This document shows, piece by piece, positions 18,504 to 26,381 of a stretch of DNA of 64,000 bases (positions within the stretch are counted from its first letter, which is position 1; each line of letters opens with the position of its first letter). This DNA comes from JBGPEQ01 sp050180895 (GTDB lineage: Bacteria > Pseudomonadota > Alphaproteobacteria > Dongiales > Dongiaceae): the NCBI GenBank assembly GCA_050180895.1, contig JBFXDS010000008.1, forward strand, positions 62,001 through 126,000, given 5' to 3'. The position numbers were made by a program, and so were the translations under genes. Under the pieces are notes generated by a model. That model was not told the DNA's origin, searched no databases, and saw nothing but the letters and a program-made list of their open reading frames with translations.

Positions 18504-19019
18504 CGGCGTCAGTCCCGTCCGGCGGCAACGCGGGCGCTCAGAATGAGGGTCTTGCTTCGTGCCATCAAGATTTTCCCTTGTCCTGAACCTGTCGAAGGAC
18601 GCGGGGATGGTCCTGCAGAGACGTATGAATGCCGTAGCGGCGACAGCCGGACCACCCAGGGTGAATCTGGGCACTGGTTCCTGTCGGTCGCGATTCCCGC
18701 CAAGCCACGGAAATCACGCGCTTTGGACAACAGTGATTTCGCGTCCATTCAGGCGGGTTGGGCGCCGGTGTCCGCTTCCGAATTCAAAGCTGCCGTCGTG
18801 GCCATATTTCTCCATGTCGCAGAAGTGCCAAGAGCAGTCGTCGACCTCCGGCGGACTCCACACGGCAATATGCAGTGTTACACTCGCCGAGCATGGAGTT
18901 CACAACGCAGCGGTACACAGGTACCCGCATTGCCAACCACTCTGCCGGCAGACACTTGAAGGACACTGGTCCCGGCCAGTGGCGTATGATGATTGCGGGG
19001 TTCCAAGCGAGGATTACCA
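18504..19019. other. Gene-poor region
   Basis: 516 bases in which no frame looks coding on either strand. One recognisable item is the string CTGAACCTGTCGAAGGA (18584-18600), part of a short dispersed repeat common in alphaproteobacterial genomes. An 18-codon frame on the minus strand (ATG near 18564, ending at 18509) precedes the 18012-18503 gene but has no other support. Confidence 0.5.
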
Positions 19020-19559
19020 ATGCCTCCCGATGCCACCGTCCAGATCATCGAAGCGCAAGCCGACCAGCACGTTGCAGCAGCGGCGTCGCTCATTCGAGAT
19101 TTCATTTCGTGGTGCCACACGCGGTATCGCGAGCGCCCGTGGCTCGTTGACAGCTACCTTCAATTGGGCGATTTCGAAGAGGAATTGTCGTCGCTTGCGC
19201 AGGTGTATGCACCGCCCGGCGGTGCGCTCTTGTTGGCCCTCGTGGACGATCGACCGGCGGGCTGCGTCGCGCTGCGGACGCTCCGTGACGGCATCTGCGA
19301 AATGAAGCGCCTGTTTGTGCGCGCGGAACATCAAGGACTCGGCGTCGGCCGGCAATTGACGGAAGCACTTATCGATCTGGCGCGTCGACGCGGCTTCAGC
19401 ACCATGCGGATCGACACTGGCGATCTTCAGACCGAGGCCCACGCGCTCTACCGGTCACTCGGATTCGTGCCGATCCCTCCCTACTATGAATGTCCGGACC
19501 GCCTCCGCAAATATCTGGTCTTCATGGAGTTGACTCTGCGGCGGCCGGATGACCCATAG
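19020..19559 (+). CDS. GNAT family N-acetyltransferase
   Basis: 179-aa acetyl-CoA-dependent transferase. The acetyl-CoA loop is RAEHQGLGVGRQLTEAL (about residue 102), preceded by the strand CEMKRLFV. The C-terminal ALYRSLGFVPIPPYYECPD is typical of the group in which a Tyr acts near the acceptor. I use the ATG at 19020, with GCGAGG just upstream, rather than the TTG at 18993. The substrate cannot be told. It faces the tandem-GNAT gene at 19805-20800. Confidence 0.88.
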   Translation: MPPDATVQIIEAQADQHVAAAASLIRDFISWCHTRYRERPWLVDSYLQLGDFEEELSSLAQVYAPPGGALLLALVDDRPAGCVALRTLRDGICEMKRLFVRAEHQGLGVGRQLTEALIDLARRRGFSTMRIDTGDLQTEAHALYRSLGFVPIPPYYECPDRLRKYLVFMELTLRRPDDP

Positions 19560-19610
19560 CATCACCAGTTCGTCATCGCTCTCGTTGACGATCTCGTGCT
19601 TGGCGGTCGT
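19540..19610 (-). pseudogene. Possible cupin remnant
   Basis: In one minus-strand frame the segment AKHEIVNESDDELVMLWVIRPP reads like the last strand pair of a small cupin barrel (HEIVN followed by MLWVIRPP). The upstream part of the barrel is not recognisable, and the frame runs on into the antisense of the neighbouring acetyltransferase. It is best seen as the eroded end of a former cupin gene, or as coincidence. Confidence 0.3.
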
Positions 19611-19804
19611 CGAGGCCCTTCGGTCGTTCGAAATGTTCCGCCCCGACAGCACCAGTCCAGGCAGCCACGCTCCAAATCGGGTTCAGCCTTGCTAGCTGTC
19701 GGCGGATCTGGGCGCGGCTGGCGAGATGTGCCCGGAGTTGTCAGAGCGGTTTACGCTGACGGCCTCGGCTCGGCCGCGACGTCCAACGATAGGATTTTTT
19801 CAGG

Positions 19805-20800
19805 TCACGGCGGCGGGCGCGAGAACGGTGCCGCGTTGTCCGCCAGGGCCGCGAACCGCTCGCCGGCGCAGACGCAGACGAGGCCGTCATGCCATTCCTC
19901 GGCGAAACGGGAATAGAAGGCACGGGCGGCGCGGTTGCTCTCATGCACCAGCCAGACGAGGTAGCTTCCGCCCGCGGCTGCGGTGCGGCGGGCGATGTCG
20001 ACCATCAGGCGCATGGCGACGCCATGGCCCCGCGCCTCGGGTGCGACGTAGAGGTCCGACAACCAGCCGCCGCGGCCGGCCGTCTCGGTGTCGTAGGTCG
20101 GCCAGAACAGCGCATAGCCGACCGGCTCGCCCGCGCGCTCGGCGATCACGGCGGCGAAGGCCGGATCGGGTCCGAAGCCGTCGGCGCGGAGCCGGGCCGC
20201 GGCGTCGTCGCGCTGCGGCAGGCCGATCTCGGCCAGCAGGGCGGCGAGGAAGCGCGCCAGCAACGGCGAATCCGCGGCCGTTGCCAAGCGCAGACGAAGA
20301 CCGTCCGCAGAGCCGGCCGACGCCGCGAGCCGGCGGAAGCCGTCGCCGCCGACCCAGCATTCGATCTGGTCGCCGCTTTCCTCGCCGACGGCGGCATAGA
20401 ACCGGCGCGCCGGCCGGTTGCTCCTGAGCACGCCCCACATCATCAGCCGGGCGCCGCGCGCGCGGCCGGCCTGCGCCGCGGCTGCCATCAGGGCGCGGCC
20501 GATGCCCCGCCCGCGCGCCGCGGTTTCGACATAAAGGTCGGCTAGATAGACGCTCCGGCAGAGATGGTCGGTGTCGTAGTCGCGGCAATAGAGCGCATAG
20601 CCGGCCGCCTTGCCCTGGCTCTCGGCGATCAGGCAGGCAAAGGCCGGCGCCGGTCCGAAGCCGTCGCGACAAAAGTCGGCGGCCGTCAGGCGGGGCTGCA
20701 CGCCGTTGCCCTCGGCCACGCTCAGCGCCGCGCACATCTCGGCCACGCGCGCGCCATCGGCGGACGTCGCCGGGCGGATATGGAAGGGTGTCGGTCCCAT
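19805..20800 (-). CDS. Tandem-domain GNAT acetyltransferase
   Basis: 331 aa made of two GNAT domains in a row. Domain 1 (about residues 5-155) has the acetyl-CoA loop ETAARGRGIGRALMAAA and the strand VYLADLYV. Domain 2 (about 165-315) has APEARGHGVAMRLMVDIA and WLSDLYV. Both end in a SNRxAxxFY pattern (RSNRPARRFYAAVG and ESNRAARAFYSRFA), so they look like a duplication with both acetyl-CoA loops kept. The protein has no signal peptide. The substrates are unknown. It is divergent from the class A PBP gene. Confidence 0.88.
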   Translation of the reverse strand: MGPTPFHIRPATSADGARVAEMCAALSVAEGNGVQPRLTAADFCRDGFGPAPAFACLIAESQGKAAGYALYCRDYDTDHLCRSVYLADLYVETAARGRGIGRALMAAAAQAGRARGARLMMWGVLRSNRPARRFYAAVGEESGDQIECWVGGDGFRRLAASAGSADGLRLRLATAADSPLLARFLAALLAEIGLPQRDDAAARLRADGFGPDPAFAAVIAERAGEPVGYALFWPTYDTETAGRGGWLSDLYVAPEARGHGVAMRLMVDIARRTAAAGGSYLVWLVHESNRAARAFYSRFAEEWHDGLVCVCAGERFAALADNAAPFSRPPP

Positions 20801-20920
20801 GGGGCGCGGATGATGGCGGAGGTCGCGGCGGGAGGCAAACGGGACGGCGGCGCGGGATCGGTCGCGCGGAGCCGCGCGCCCCTATGGTTTAACGGCGGCG
20901 AATCTCCTACATAGGCGGCA

Positions 20921-22891
20921 ATGGCGAAGAAGCGCGGAAAGACGCCGGCACCTCAGCGGCGGAAGCCCCGGCGGTGGCCGTGGTTCATGATGCGCTGGGG
21001 ACTGGTCTGCGCGAGCTGGGCGATCTTTCTCGGACTCGTCGGACTCGGCTGGCTGGCCTATGACCTGCCGGACGTGAGCCGGCTCGGCGAGATCCGCAAG
21101 CAGCCGAGCCTCACGCTGCTGGCCGACGACGGCGAGGTCATCGCCACCTATGGCGATCTCTACGGCGCCACGGTGCAGCTCAATGAGCTGCCGTCCTACC
21201 TGCCGCAGGCGGTGCTGGCGACGGAGGACCGGCGCTTCTATGGGCATTTCGGGCTCGATCCGATCGGGCTGCTGCGCGCCGCCTATGTGAACCTGCGGGA
21301 CTGGGAGCTGTCGCAGGGCGGCAGCACCATCACCCAGCAGCTGGCCAAGAACGTCTTTCTGACCCCGGCGCGCACGGTGCGGCGCAAGGGGCAGGAGATG
21401 CTGCTGGCGCTGTGGCTGGAGCGGAACTTCAGCAAGGACCAGATCCTGGCGCTCTATCTCAACCGGGTCTATTTCGGCGCCGGCGCCTACGGCGTCGACG
21501 CGGCGGCGCGCAAGTTCTTCGGCAAGCCGGCGACGCAGGTGACGCCCTACGAGGCGGCGATGCTGGCCGGGCTGCTGCGGGCGCCCTCGGTCTTCAACCC
21601 GATGAACGACCGCAAGGCGGCGGACGCGCGGGCGCAGCTGGTGCTGCGCAACATGGTGGCCGCCGACTATCTGAACGAGGCGAAGGCGGCGGAGATCGCC
21701 GCCGGCAAGGACGTGGCCACCAGCTATGCCGCCGGGGAGCATCCCGGCCGGCATTTCGCCGACTGGGTGGTGGACCAGGTCTCGAGCTATGTCGGCTTCG
21801 TCGACCGCGACCTCGTGGTGGTCACCACCCTGGACACGCGGCTGCAGAAGCTGGCGGAGACCGAGCTCGTCCGGCTGCTCGACGCCGAGGGCAGCCAGCG
21901 CGAGGCCGGCCAGGCGGCGCTGGTGGCGCTGTCGCCGGACGGCGCGGTGCGCGCCATGGTCGGCGGGCGCGACTATGCGACCAGCGAGTTCAACCGGGCG
22001 ACGCAGGCGCTGCGCCAGCCGGGCTCGGCCTTCAAGCCGTTCGTGTTCCTGGCCGGGCTCGAGCATGGGATGACGCCGGACAGCCGGATGTTCGACGGGC
22101 CGATCCGGATCGGCAACTGGTCGCCGCGCAACTACGAGAACGACTATGGTGGCGACGTCACCCTGCGCGAGGCCTTCGCGGAGTCGCGCAACAGCGTGGC
22201 CGTGCAGCTGTCGGAGCGGATCGGCCGCCGCAACGTGATCGAGGCGGCGCGCCGGCTGGGCATCACCTCCAACCTCACCGCCGGGCCGAGCATCGCGCTC
22301 GGCAGCAGCGGCGTGTCGCTGCTGGAGTTGACCGGCGCCTATGCCACGTTCGACAACGGCGGCTACGGCGTGTGGCCGCGCGGCATCGAGCAGATCCGCG
22401 ATCGCTCCGGCGCCATCCTCTACCAGCGCGAGGGGGCGGGGCCGGGGCCGCTGGTGGAGCCGCAGCATGTCGCCGGCATGCTCGATCTGATGACGGCGGT
22501 GGTGGAACGAGGCACCGGCGGGCGCGCCAGGATCGGCCGGCCGGCCGCCGGCAAGACCGGCACCGGCCAGGACTTCCGCGACGCCTGGTTCGTCGGCTTC
22601 ACCGCCGAGCTGGTGACGGGCGTGTGGGTGGGCAATGACGACAATTCGCCGATGAAGAAGGTGGTGGGCGGCAGCCTGCCGGCGCAGCTCTGGCACAACT
22701 TCATGGCCGGCGCGCTGGCGGGCGAGCCGGTGCGGCCGCTGCCGCTGCCCCACGGCGCCGATCAGATCGCCGCCCTCATCGAGGGCGACCTGCCGGACGC
22801 CGCGAACGACAATACCGGATCCGACGCGCCCTCGGACTCCCTCCAAGACTGGATCGGCCGCATCGTCACGCAGAAGGGCTCGCGGAAGTAG
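20921..22891 (+). CDS. Class A penicillin-binding protein (PBP1A family)
   Basis: Bifunctional peptidoglycan synthase anchored in the inner membrane. After a basic cytoplasmic start, one membrane helix lies at about residues 25-48. The glycosyltransferase domain shows ATEDRRFYGHFGLDPIG (catalytic Glu) and GGSTITQQLAKN. The transpeptidase shows the serine motif SAFKPF (SxxK), SRNSVAVQ (SxN) and KTGTGQDFRDAWFVG (KTG). At 656 aa it is shorter than E. coli PBP1a and seems to lack an inserted OB-type domain. It is probably monocistronic, followed by a palindromic repeat. Confidence 0.94.
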   Translation: MAKKRGKTPAPQRRKPRRWPWFMMRWGLVCASWAIFLGLVGLGWLAYDLPDVSRLGEIRKQPSLTLLADDGEVIATYGDLYGATVQLNELPSYLPQAVLATEDRRFYGHFGLDPIGLLRAAYVNLRDWELSQGGSTITQQLAKNVFLTPARTVRRKGQEMLLALWLERNFSKDQILALYLNRVYFGAGAYGVDAAARKFFGKPATQVTPYEAAMLAGLLRAPSVFNPMNDRKAADARAQLVLRNMVAADYLNEAKAAEIAAGKDVATSYAAGEHPGRHFADWVVDQVSSYVGFVDRDLVVVTTLDTRLQKLAETELVRLLDAEGSQREAGQAALVALSPDGAVRAMVGGRDYATSEFNRATQALRQPGSAFKPFVFLAGLEHGMTPDSRMFDGPIRIGNWSPRNYENDYGGDVTLREAFAESRNSVAVQLSERIGRRNVIEAARRLGITSNLTAGPSIALGSSGVSLLELTGAYATFDNGGYGVWPRGIEQIRDRSGAILYQREGAGPGPLVEPQHVAGMLDLMTAVVERGTGGRARIGRPAAGKTGTGQDFRDAWFVGFTAELVTGVWVGNDDNSPMKKVVGGSLPAQLWHNFMAGALAGEPVRPLPLPHGADQIAALIEGDLPDAANDNTGSDAPSDSLQDWIGRIVTQKGSRK

Positions 22892-22976
22892 CAGTCAGCA
22901 GTCGGCAATCGGTGAACATGTAGGGCAACTCCATGGAGTTTGCCCTGTGCCCGGCTTTCATTCTCGCCCTCCCCAT

Positions 22977-23076
22977 GATGTCATTGCCGGGCTTGACCCG
23001 GCAATCCAGCGCGGGTGCGGAATTGCCGGTTTCATGCCGTTGCCCTGGATCGCCGGGTCGAGCCCGGCGATGACAG
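22977..23076. repeat. Paired palindromic repeat (REP/BIME-like)
   Basis: Two inverted copies of an alphaproteobacterial palindrome: ATTGCCGGGCTTGACCCGG with GCAATCC at 22983-23008, and CCTGGATCGCCGGGTCGAGC continuing to CGATGACA at 23044-23075. Each arm can fold on itself, and the two also pair with each other. Such elements accumulate between genes and can act at mRNA 3' ends, here after the PBP gene. Confidence 0.75.
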
Positions 23077-23184
23077 TCTCGGGGACGTGATGTCCTCGGC
23101 ATTCCGCGAGTGCAGGCCGTCTTCTCTGGTGCCTCTGTGCCGCTATGGTCCGATCCGCTATAAGCGGCTGCGGAGGGAGAGGGC

Positions 23185-23643
23185 ATGGTCAGCAAGCGCG
23201 GGCCGGAGGACAAGCCGTGGATGCCGGCGGACGCGTATGGCCGCTCGCTGCGCGGCTTCTCGTTCAACCTGCTGGTGCGCGACGTCGCCAAGGCGATCGC
23301 CTTCCAGCGAACGGTGCTGCAGGCCCGGCTCGTCTACGGCGACGCCGATTTCGCCGTGCTGCGCGCGGAGCTGCCGGGCGGGCCGGTGGAATGGATGCTG
23401 CATGCCGACCATACCTACGGCGACCACCCGCTGCTGGCGCTGACCGGCGACAACGCGCTGCGCGGCGTCGGCGTCGAGCTGCGGCTGCACGGCCTCGATC
23501 CCGATGCGGCGGCCGCGGCCGCCCACCGGCTCGATCACGTCGTGCTGCAGGCGCCGGCGGACAAGCCGCACGGCCTGCGCGAAACCTACATCGTCGATCC
23601 CGACGGCTATGTCTGGGTGCCGGACGTGCCGATCCCGAAGTGA
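23185..23643 (+). CDS. VOC (glyoxalase/bleomycin-resistance fold) protein
   Basis: 152 aa with one vicinal-oxygen-chelate module: FSFNLLVRDVAKAIAFQRTVLQARLVYGD at the start (landmark FNLLVRDVAKAI), the middle strand AVLRAELPGG, and the end LRETYIVDPDGYVWVPDVPI, the usual closing strands. Potential metal ligands are the His in MLHADHTYGDH and the late Glu in LRETYIVDPDG. It has no signal peptide. Substrate specificity cannot be derived. It starts 109 bases after the palindromic repeat and converges with the YgjP-like gene, leaving three bases between them. Confidence 0.8.
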   Translation: MVSKRGPEDKPWMPADAYGRSLRGFSFNLLVRDVAKAIAFQRTVLQARLVYGDADFAVLRAELPGGPVEWMLHADHTYGDHPLLALTGDNALRGVGVELRLHGLDPDAAAAAAHRLDHVVLQAPADKPHGLRETYIVDPDGYVWVPDVPIPK

Positions 23644-23646
23644 GGC

Positions 23647-24339
23647 TCAGACGGGCTGCAGCCCGTAGCGGTGCAGCGCCGGCCCGTGCTGGTTGAGCCA
23701 GGCGCGGGCGCCCTCGACGTCGCGGGTGAGCTCGGCCGTCAGCTTCCAGAAGCGCGGGCCGTGGTTGAGCTCCTTCAGATGCGCGACCTCGTGCGCGACG
23801 ACATAGTCGATGACGTGGCGCGGCGCCAGGATCAGGCGCCAGGAGAAGGACAGCTGGCCGCGCGGCGAGCAGCTGCCCCAGCGGCTCTTCGGGTCGCGGA
23901 TGGTGACGGCGGCGATGCGCTTGCCGATCAGCTCGGCCTTGGCGCGGGCGCGGCGCTCGATCTCGCGGCGGGCCTCGCGGCGCAGCCAGTCCTCGACGCG
24001 GCGGGAGAGATGCTCCGGCCGTCCCGCGACATGGATCTCGCCGTCCTCCTGCCACACCAGGCCGCGCGCCTGCGGCCGGTGGCGGATGCGGTGCATCACG
24101 CCGAGCAGCGGAATCGAGCGGCCGGCGCGGAACGGCACCGGCTCGGGCAGCAGATCGAGCCGATCGCGGATCCAGCCCTTGTTGAGCAGCGCGAATCGGC
24201 GGCCCTGCTCCAACGTCGCGCGGCGCGGCAGCACGACGACGATGCGGCCTTCGCCATGGTCGAAGCGCAGGATGATCCGGCGCGCCCGCTTGTTGGTCTG
24301 GTAGACCAGCGGCACCCGCCGGTCGGCCACCGTCAGCAC
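23647..24339 (-). CDS. YgjP-like zinc metallopeptidase domain protein (UTP/M48-type fold)
   Basis: The zinc site is plain: HEVAHLKELNHGPRFW gives HExxH plus the third ligand in NHGP. The upstream RWGSCSPRGQLSFSWRLI is the family landmark (WGSC). These proteins belong to the YgjP/DUF45 group of small cytosolic metallopeptidases. I place the start at the GTG at 24339 (VLTVADRRVPLVYQ), giving 230 aa, because a 45-codon ORF with an excellent ribosome site ends on top of it. An in-frame ATG at 24459 would add 40 poorly conserved residues and has no ribosome site of its own. Confidence 0.88.
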   Translation of the reverse strand: MLTVADRRVPLVYQTNKRARRIILRFDHGEGRIVVVLPRRATLEQGRRFALLNKGWIRDRLDLLPEPVPFRAGRSIPLLGVMHRIRHRPQARGLVWQEDGEIHVAGRPEHLSRRVEDWLRREARREIERRARAKAELIGKRIAAVTIRDPKSRWGSCSPRGQLSFSWRLILAPRHVIDYVVAHEVAHLKELNHGPRFWKLTAELTRDVEGARAWLNQHGPALHRYGLQPV

Positions 24340-24470
24340 CTGCCGACGACCCGCGGGACGCTCCCGGTGATCATTCGCAACATTTTGAAAAGAATTAAGA
24401 TTTTGCCGATTTCGGGGGATCGGGCGAGAGTCGGGTCGGGGCGCGCGACGATGGGGCATAGCCGATTCAT
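24333..24470 (-). CDS. Small upstream ORF (45 aa), coupled to the YgjP-like gene
   Basis: ATG at 24470 is preceded by AAGGAGGG with five-base spacing, the best ribosome site in this area. The 45-codon frame (MNRLCPIVARPDPTL at the start, PRVVGRC at the end) stops at 24333, seven bases inside the following GTG start. It is basic, with a hydrophobic patch (ILILFKMLRMI). It may be a leader peptide that couples translation of the metallopeptidase, or a small protein in its own right. No homologue comes to mind. Confidence 0.4.
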   Translation of the reverse strand: MNRLCPIVARPDPTLARSPEIGKILILFKMLRMITGSVPRVVGRC

Positions 24471-24581
24471 TAGCCCTCCTTGGTCCCGCCGACAAGACGG
24501 CACGTGGCAAAGTTGTGCGAGCCTGCTTGTGGTATTTCTGCCACAAAACGCAGAAAAATCTCTGCCAGAGCGCCAATTTCG

Positions 24582-24860
24582 TTGCCGCCTTTAACCATAC
24601 GCCTAGGATCATGCCGGTCCCGTTGGCAAGGGTCGCGCGCCTTCGTTGGCATAGGGGGCCTGGAGGCGCAGGCGACATTGGCAGCGGGAGGCCGGTGGAA
24701 ACACCGGTACGGGACGAGCAGGGACATTCCATCCGGTTTCGGCGCGCATTCAGGGTCGGCGCGCCAGGACAGACGTGGGTGGGTAGGGCTTGATCGTCGT
24801 ACGTTGATTGGGTCACCACTGTGTGCGGAAGGGAGGGCCAGCGGCCCTCCCTTTCGTTTT
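24582..24860 (+). ncRNA. Candidate small RNA with promoter and strong terminator
   Basis: A plus-strand promoter TTGCCG (24582-24587), 16-base gap, TAGGAT (24604-24609) leads into about 240 bases without a known gene. The stretch has a tidy hairpin CCGGTGGAAACACCGG near 24690-24707 and long-range pairing of GTCCCGT with ACGGGAC. It ends in a very strong intrinsic terminator: AAGGGAGGGCC (24829-24839) with GGCCCTCCCTT (24843-24853) and tail TTTCGTTTT. I could not match it to RNase P, tmRNA, SRP or 6S RNA. A 60-codon frame from the ATG at 24611 is an alternative explanation. Confidence 0.35.
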
Positions 24861-24866
24861 CGCGAC

Positions 24867-25814
24867 TCACTCGGCCTGTCTGCGCGCCGCCTCGCGGGCG
24901 AGCAGCCGGCGCTTGCGCCGGGCGCCCCAGCGGTAGCCGCCGACCCCGCCGTCGCCGCGGACCACCCGGTGGCAAGGCACGATGAGCGGCACCGGATTGC
25001 TGGCGCAGGCATGCCCGACCGCGCGCTGGGCGCTGGGCCGGCCGAGAGCGCGGGCGATCTCGCCATAGCTGCGCGTCTCGCCGAGCGGGATGCGGCGCAG
25101 CTCCTCCCACACGCGCCGCTGGAAGGCGGTGGCGCGGATGTCGAGCGGCAGGTTGATATGCGGCTCCTTGCCGGCGATGAAGGCGACGATGGCCTGCACC
25201 GCGGCGTGCAGCGCGGGCTCGCTGTGCTCGATCCCGTCGGCCGCCGGGAACTCCGCGCGCAGCGTCTTCTCCAGCTCCTCGCGGTGCGCGCCCAGGCCGA
25301 CGAAGCAGATGCCCCGCTGGGTCGCCGCCACCAGCAGCCGTCCCAGCGGGGTGGCGGCCAGGGCATAGCGGATCATCGCGCCGCGCCCGCCCCGGGCATA
25401 GGTGGCGGGCGTCATGCCGAGGGCGGCCGCCGCGCGCTCGTAGACCCGGCTCGAGGAGCCGTAGCCGGCGTCGTAGGTGGCGGCGGCGACACCGTCGCCC
25501 TGCTGCAGGCCGGCCTTGAAGCGTTTCAGCCGGTGGGCATCGGCGTACTGGCGCGGGCTGACGCCCATCACCCGCTTGAACAGCCGCTGCAGGTGCCAGG
25601 GGCTCATGTTGCAGTGGGTGCCGAGCTCGGCCAGCGTGACCGTGCCCGGCTCGTCGCCGCCTCCGCCGTCGAGGCCGTCGACGCGGGCCTCGATGTAGCG
25701 GCAGGCGCGCTCGACCGCGGCGAGGCGGCGATCGGTGCTGGTCGTGCGCGGCGTCGGCATGGCGGCGGCGTTGTCCATGGCGGGCTGAAACATGATGCCG
25801 GTCCTCTCGATCAT
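24867..25814 (-). CDS. Ada-like AraC-HTH / O6-methylguanine-DNA methyltransferase fusion
   Basis: 315 aa. An AraC-type helix-turn-helix (about residues 35-140: LAELGTHCNMSPWHLQRLFKRVMGVSP, GYGSSSRVYERA) is followed by the alkyltransferase domain with the acceptor site VPCHRVVRGDGGVGGY. The cysteine in PCHRV takes the methyl group from O6-methylguanine. The N-terminal zinc domain of E. coli Ada, which senses methyl phosphotriesters, is absent, so activation must differ. Start: ATG at 25814; 25793 (MFQPAMDN) is possible. It lies downstream of the YcgN-family gene, same strand, 62 bases apart. Confidence 0.9.
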   Translation of the reverse strand: MIERTGIMFQPAMDNAAAMPTPRTTSTDRRLAAVERACRYIEARVDGLDGGGGDEPGTVTLAELGTHCNMSPWHLQRLFKRVMGVSPRQYADAHRLKRFKAGLQQGDGVAAATYDAGYGSSSRVYERAAAALGMTPATYARGGRGAMIRYALAATPLGRLLVAATQRGICFVGLGAHREELEKTLRAEFPAADGIEHSEPALHAAVQAIVAFIAGKEPHINLPLDIRATAFQRRVWEELRRIPLGETRSYGEIARALGRPSAQRAVGHACASNPVPLIVPCHRVVRGDGGVGGYRWGARRKRRLLAREAARRQAE

Positions 25815-25876
25815 AGGGGTTCGGCGGGTATGTAGGCGAGGCGCGGCGGGCCGGCTATCCGATGCTTGCGCGCGGA

Positions 25877-26359
25877 TCAACGCCGCGGCCGCTTGCGCGC
25901 GGCGGCCGGCAGGCGGTCGACCCAGCGGACGATGTGGTCCTCGAGCTCGCCGGCCTGCTCCTCGGCGATCACCCGGCCGCGGACGGAGATGCCGGCCTGG
26001 TGGACGGTGTCGGGGTCGCCGGAGACCAGCGGGTGCCACCAGTAAAGATCGCGTCCCTCGCGCACCAGTCGGTAGCCGCAGGTGGCCGGCAGCCAGGTGA
26101 TCCCGCCGACGTTATCGGGCGTCAGCGCGACGCAGTCATCCACCAGGACGTGGCGGAGCGCGTAGGACTTGCAGCGGCAGCTCCGCTGGTCGAGCTGGCG
26201 GCAGGCGACATTGGTCCAGTCGATCTCGCCGGTATTCTCGTACTCCAGCTTCATCAGGCAGCATTTGCCGCAGCCGTCGCACAGCGACTCCCATTCGCCG
26301 GGGCTCATCTCGTCGAGGCGCTTGGTCTTCCAGAACGGCAGCTCGTCCATCGGCGCCAT
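25877..26359 (-). CDS. YcgN-family cysteine-cluster protein (UPF0260)
   Basis: 160 aa. The N-terminal third carries the cluster CDGCGKCCLMKLE (about residues 27-35) and further cysteines at ACRQLDQRSCRCKSY and PATCGYR, the spacing seen in YcgN/YkgJ-type zinc- or iron-sulfur-binding proteins. Late motifs include WWHPLVSGDPDTVHQAGISV. The function is not established for the family. It shows no signal peptide. It is placed between the SCO1-like and Ada-like genes on the same strand. Confidence 0.9.
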   Translation of the reverse strand: MAPMDELPFWKTKRLDEMSPGEWESLCDGCGKCCLMKLEYENTGEIDWTNVACRQLDQRSCRCKSYALRHVLVDDCVALTPDNVGGITWLPATCGYRLVREGRDLYWWHPLVSGDPDTVHQAGISVRGRVIAEEQAGELEDHIVRWVDRLPAAARKRPRR

Positions 26360-26381
26360 TAGACATCGGCCGGGACGGAAT

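Noticed and set aside
24480..25835. 451-codon plus-strand frame across the Ada-like gene
   Set aside because: Antisense to a gene with clear HTH and PCHRV motifs; the amino-acid composition is unnatural.
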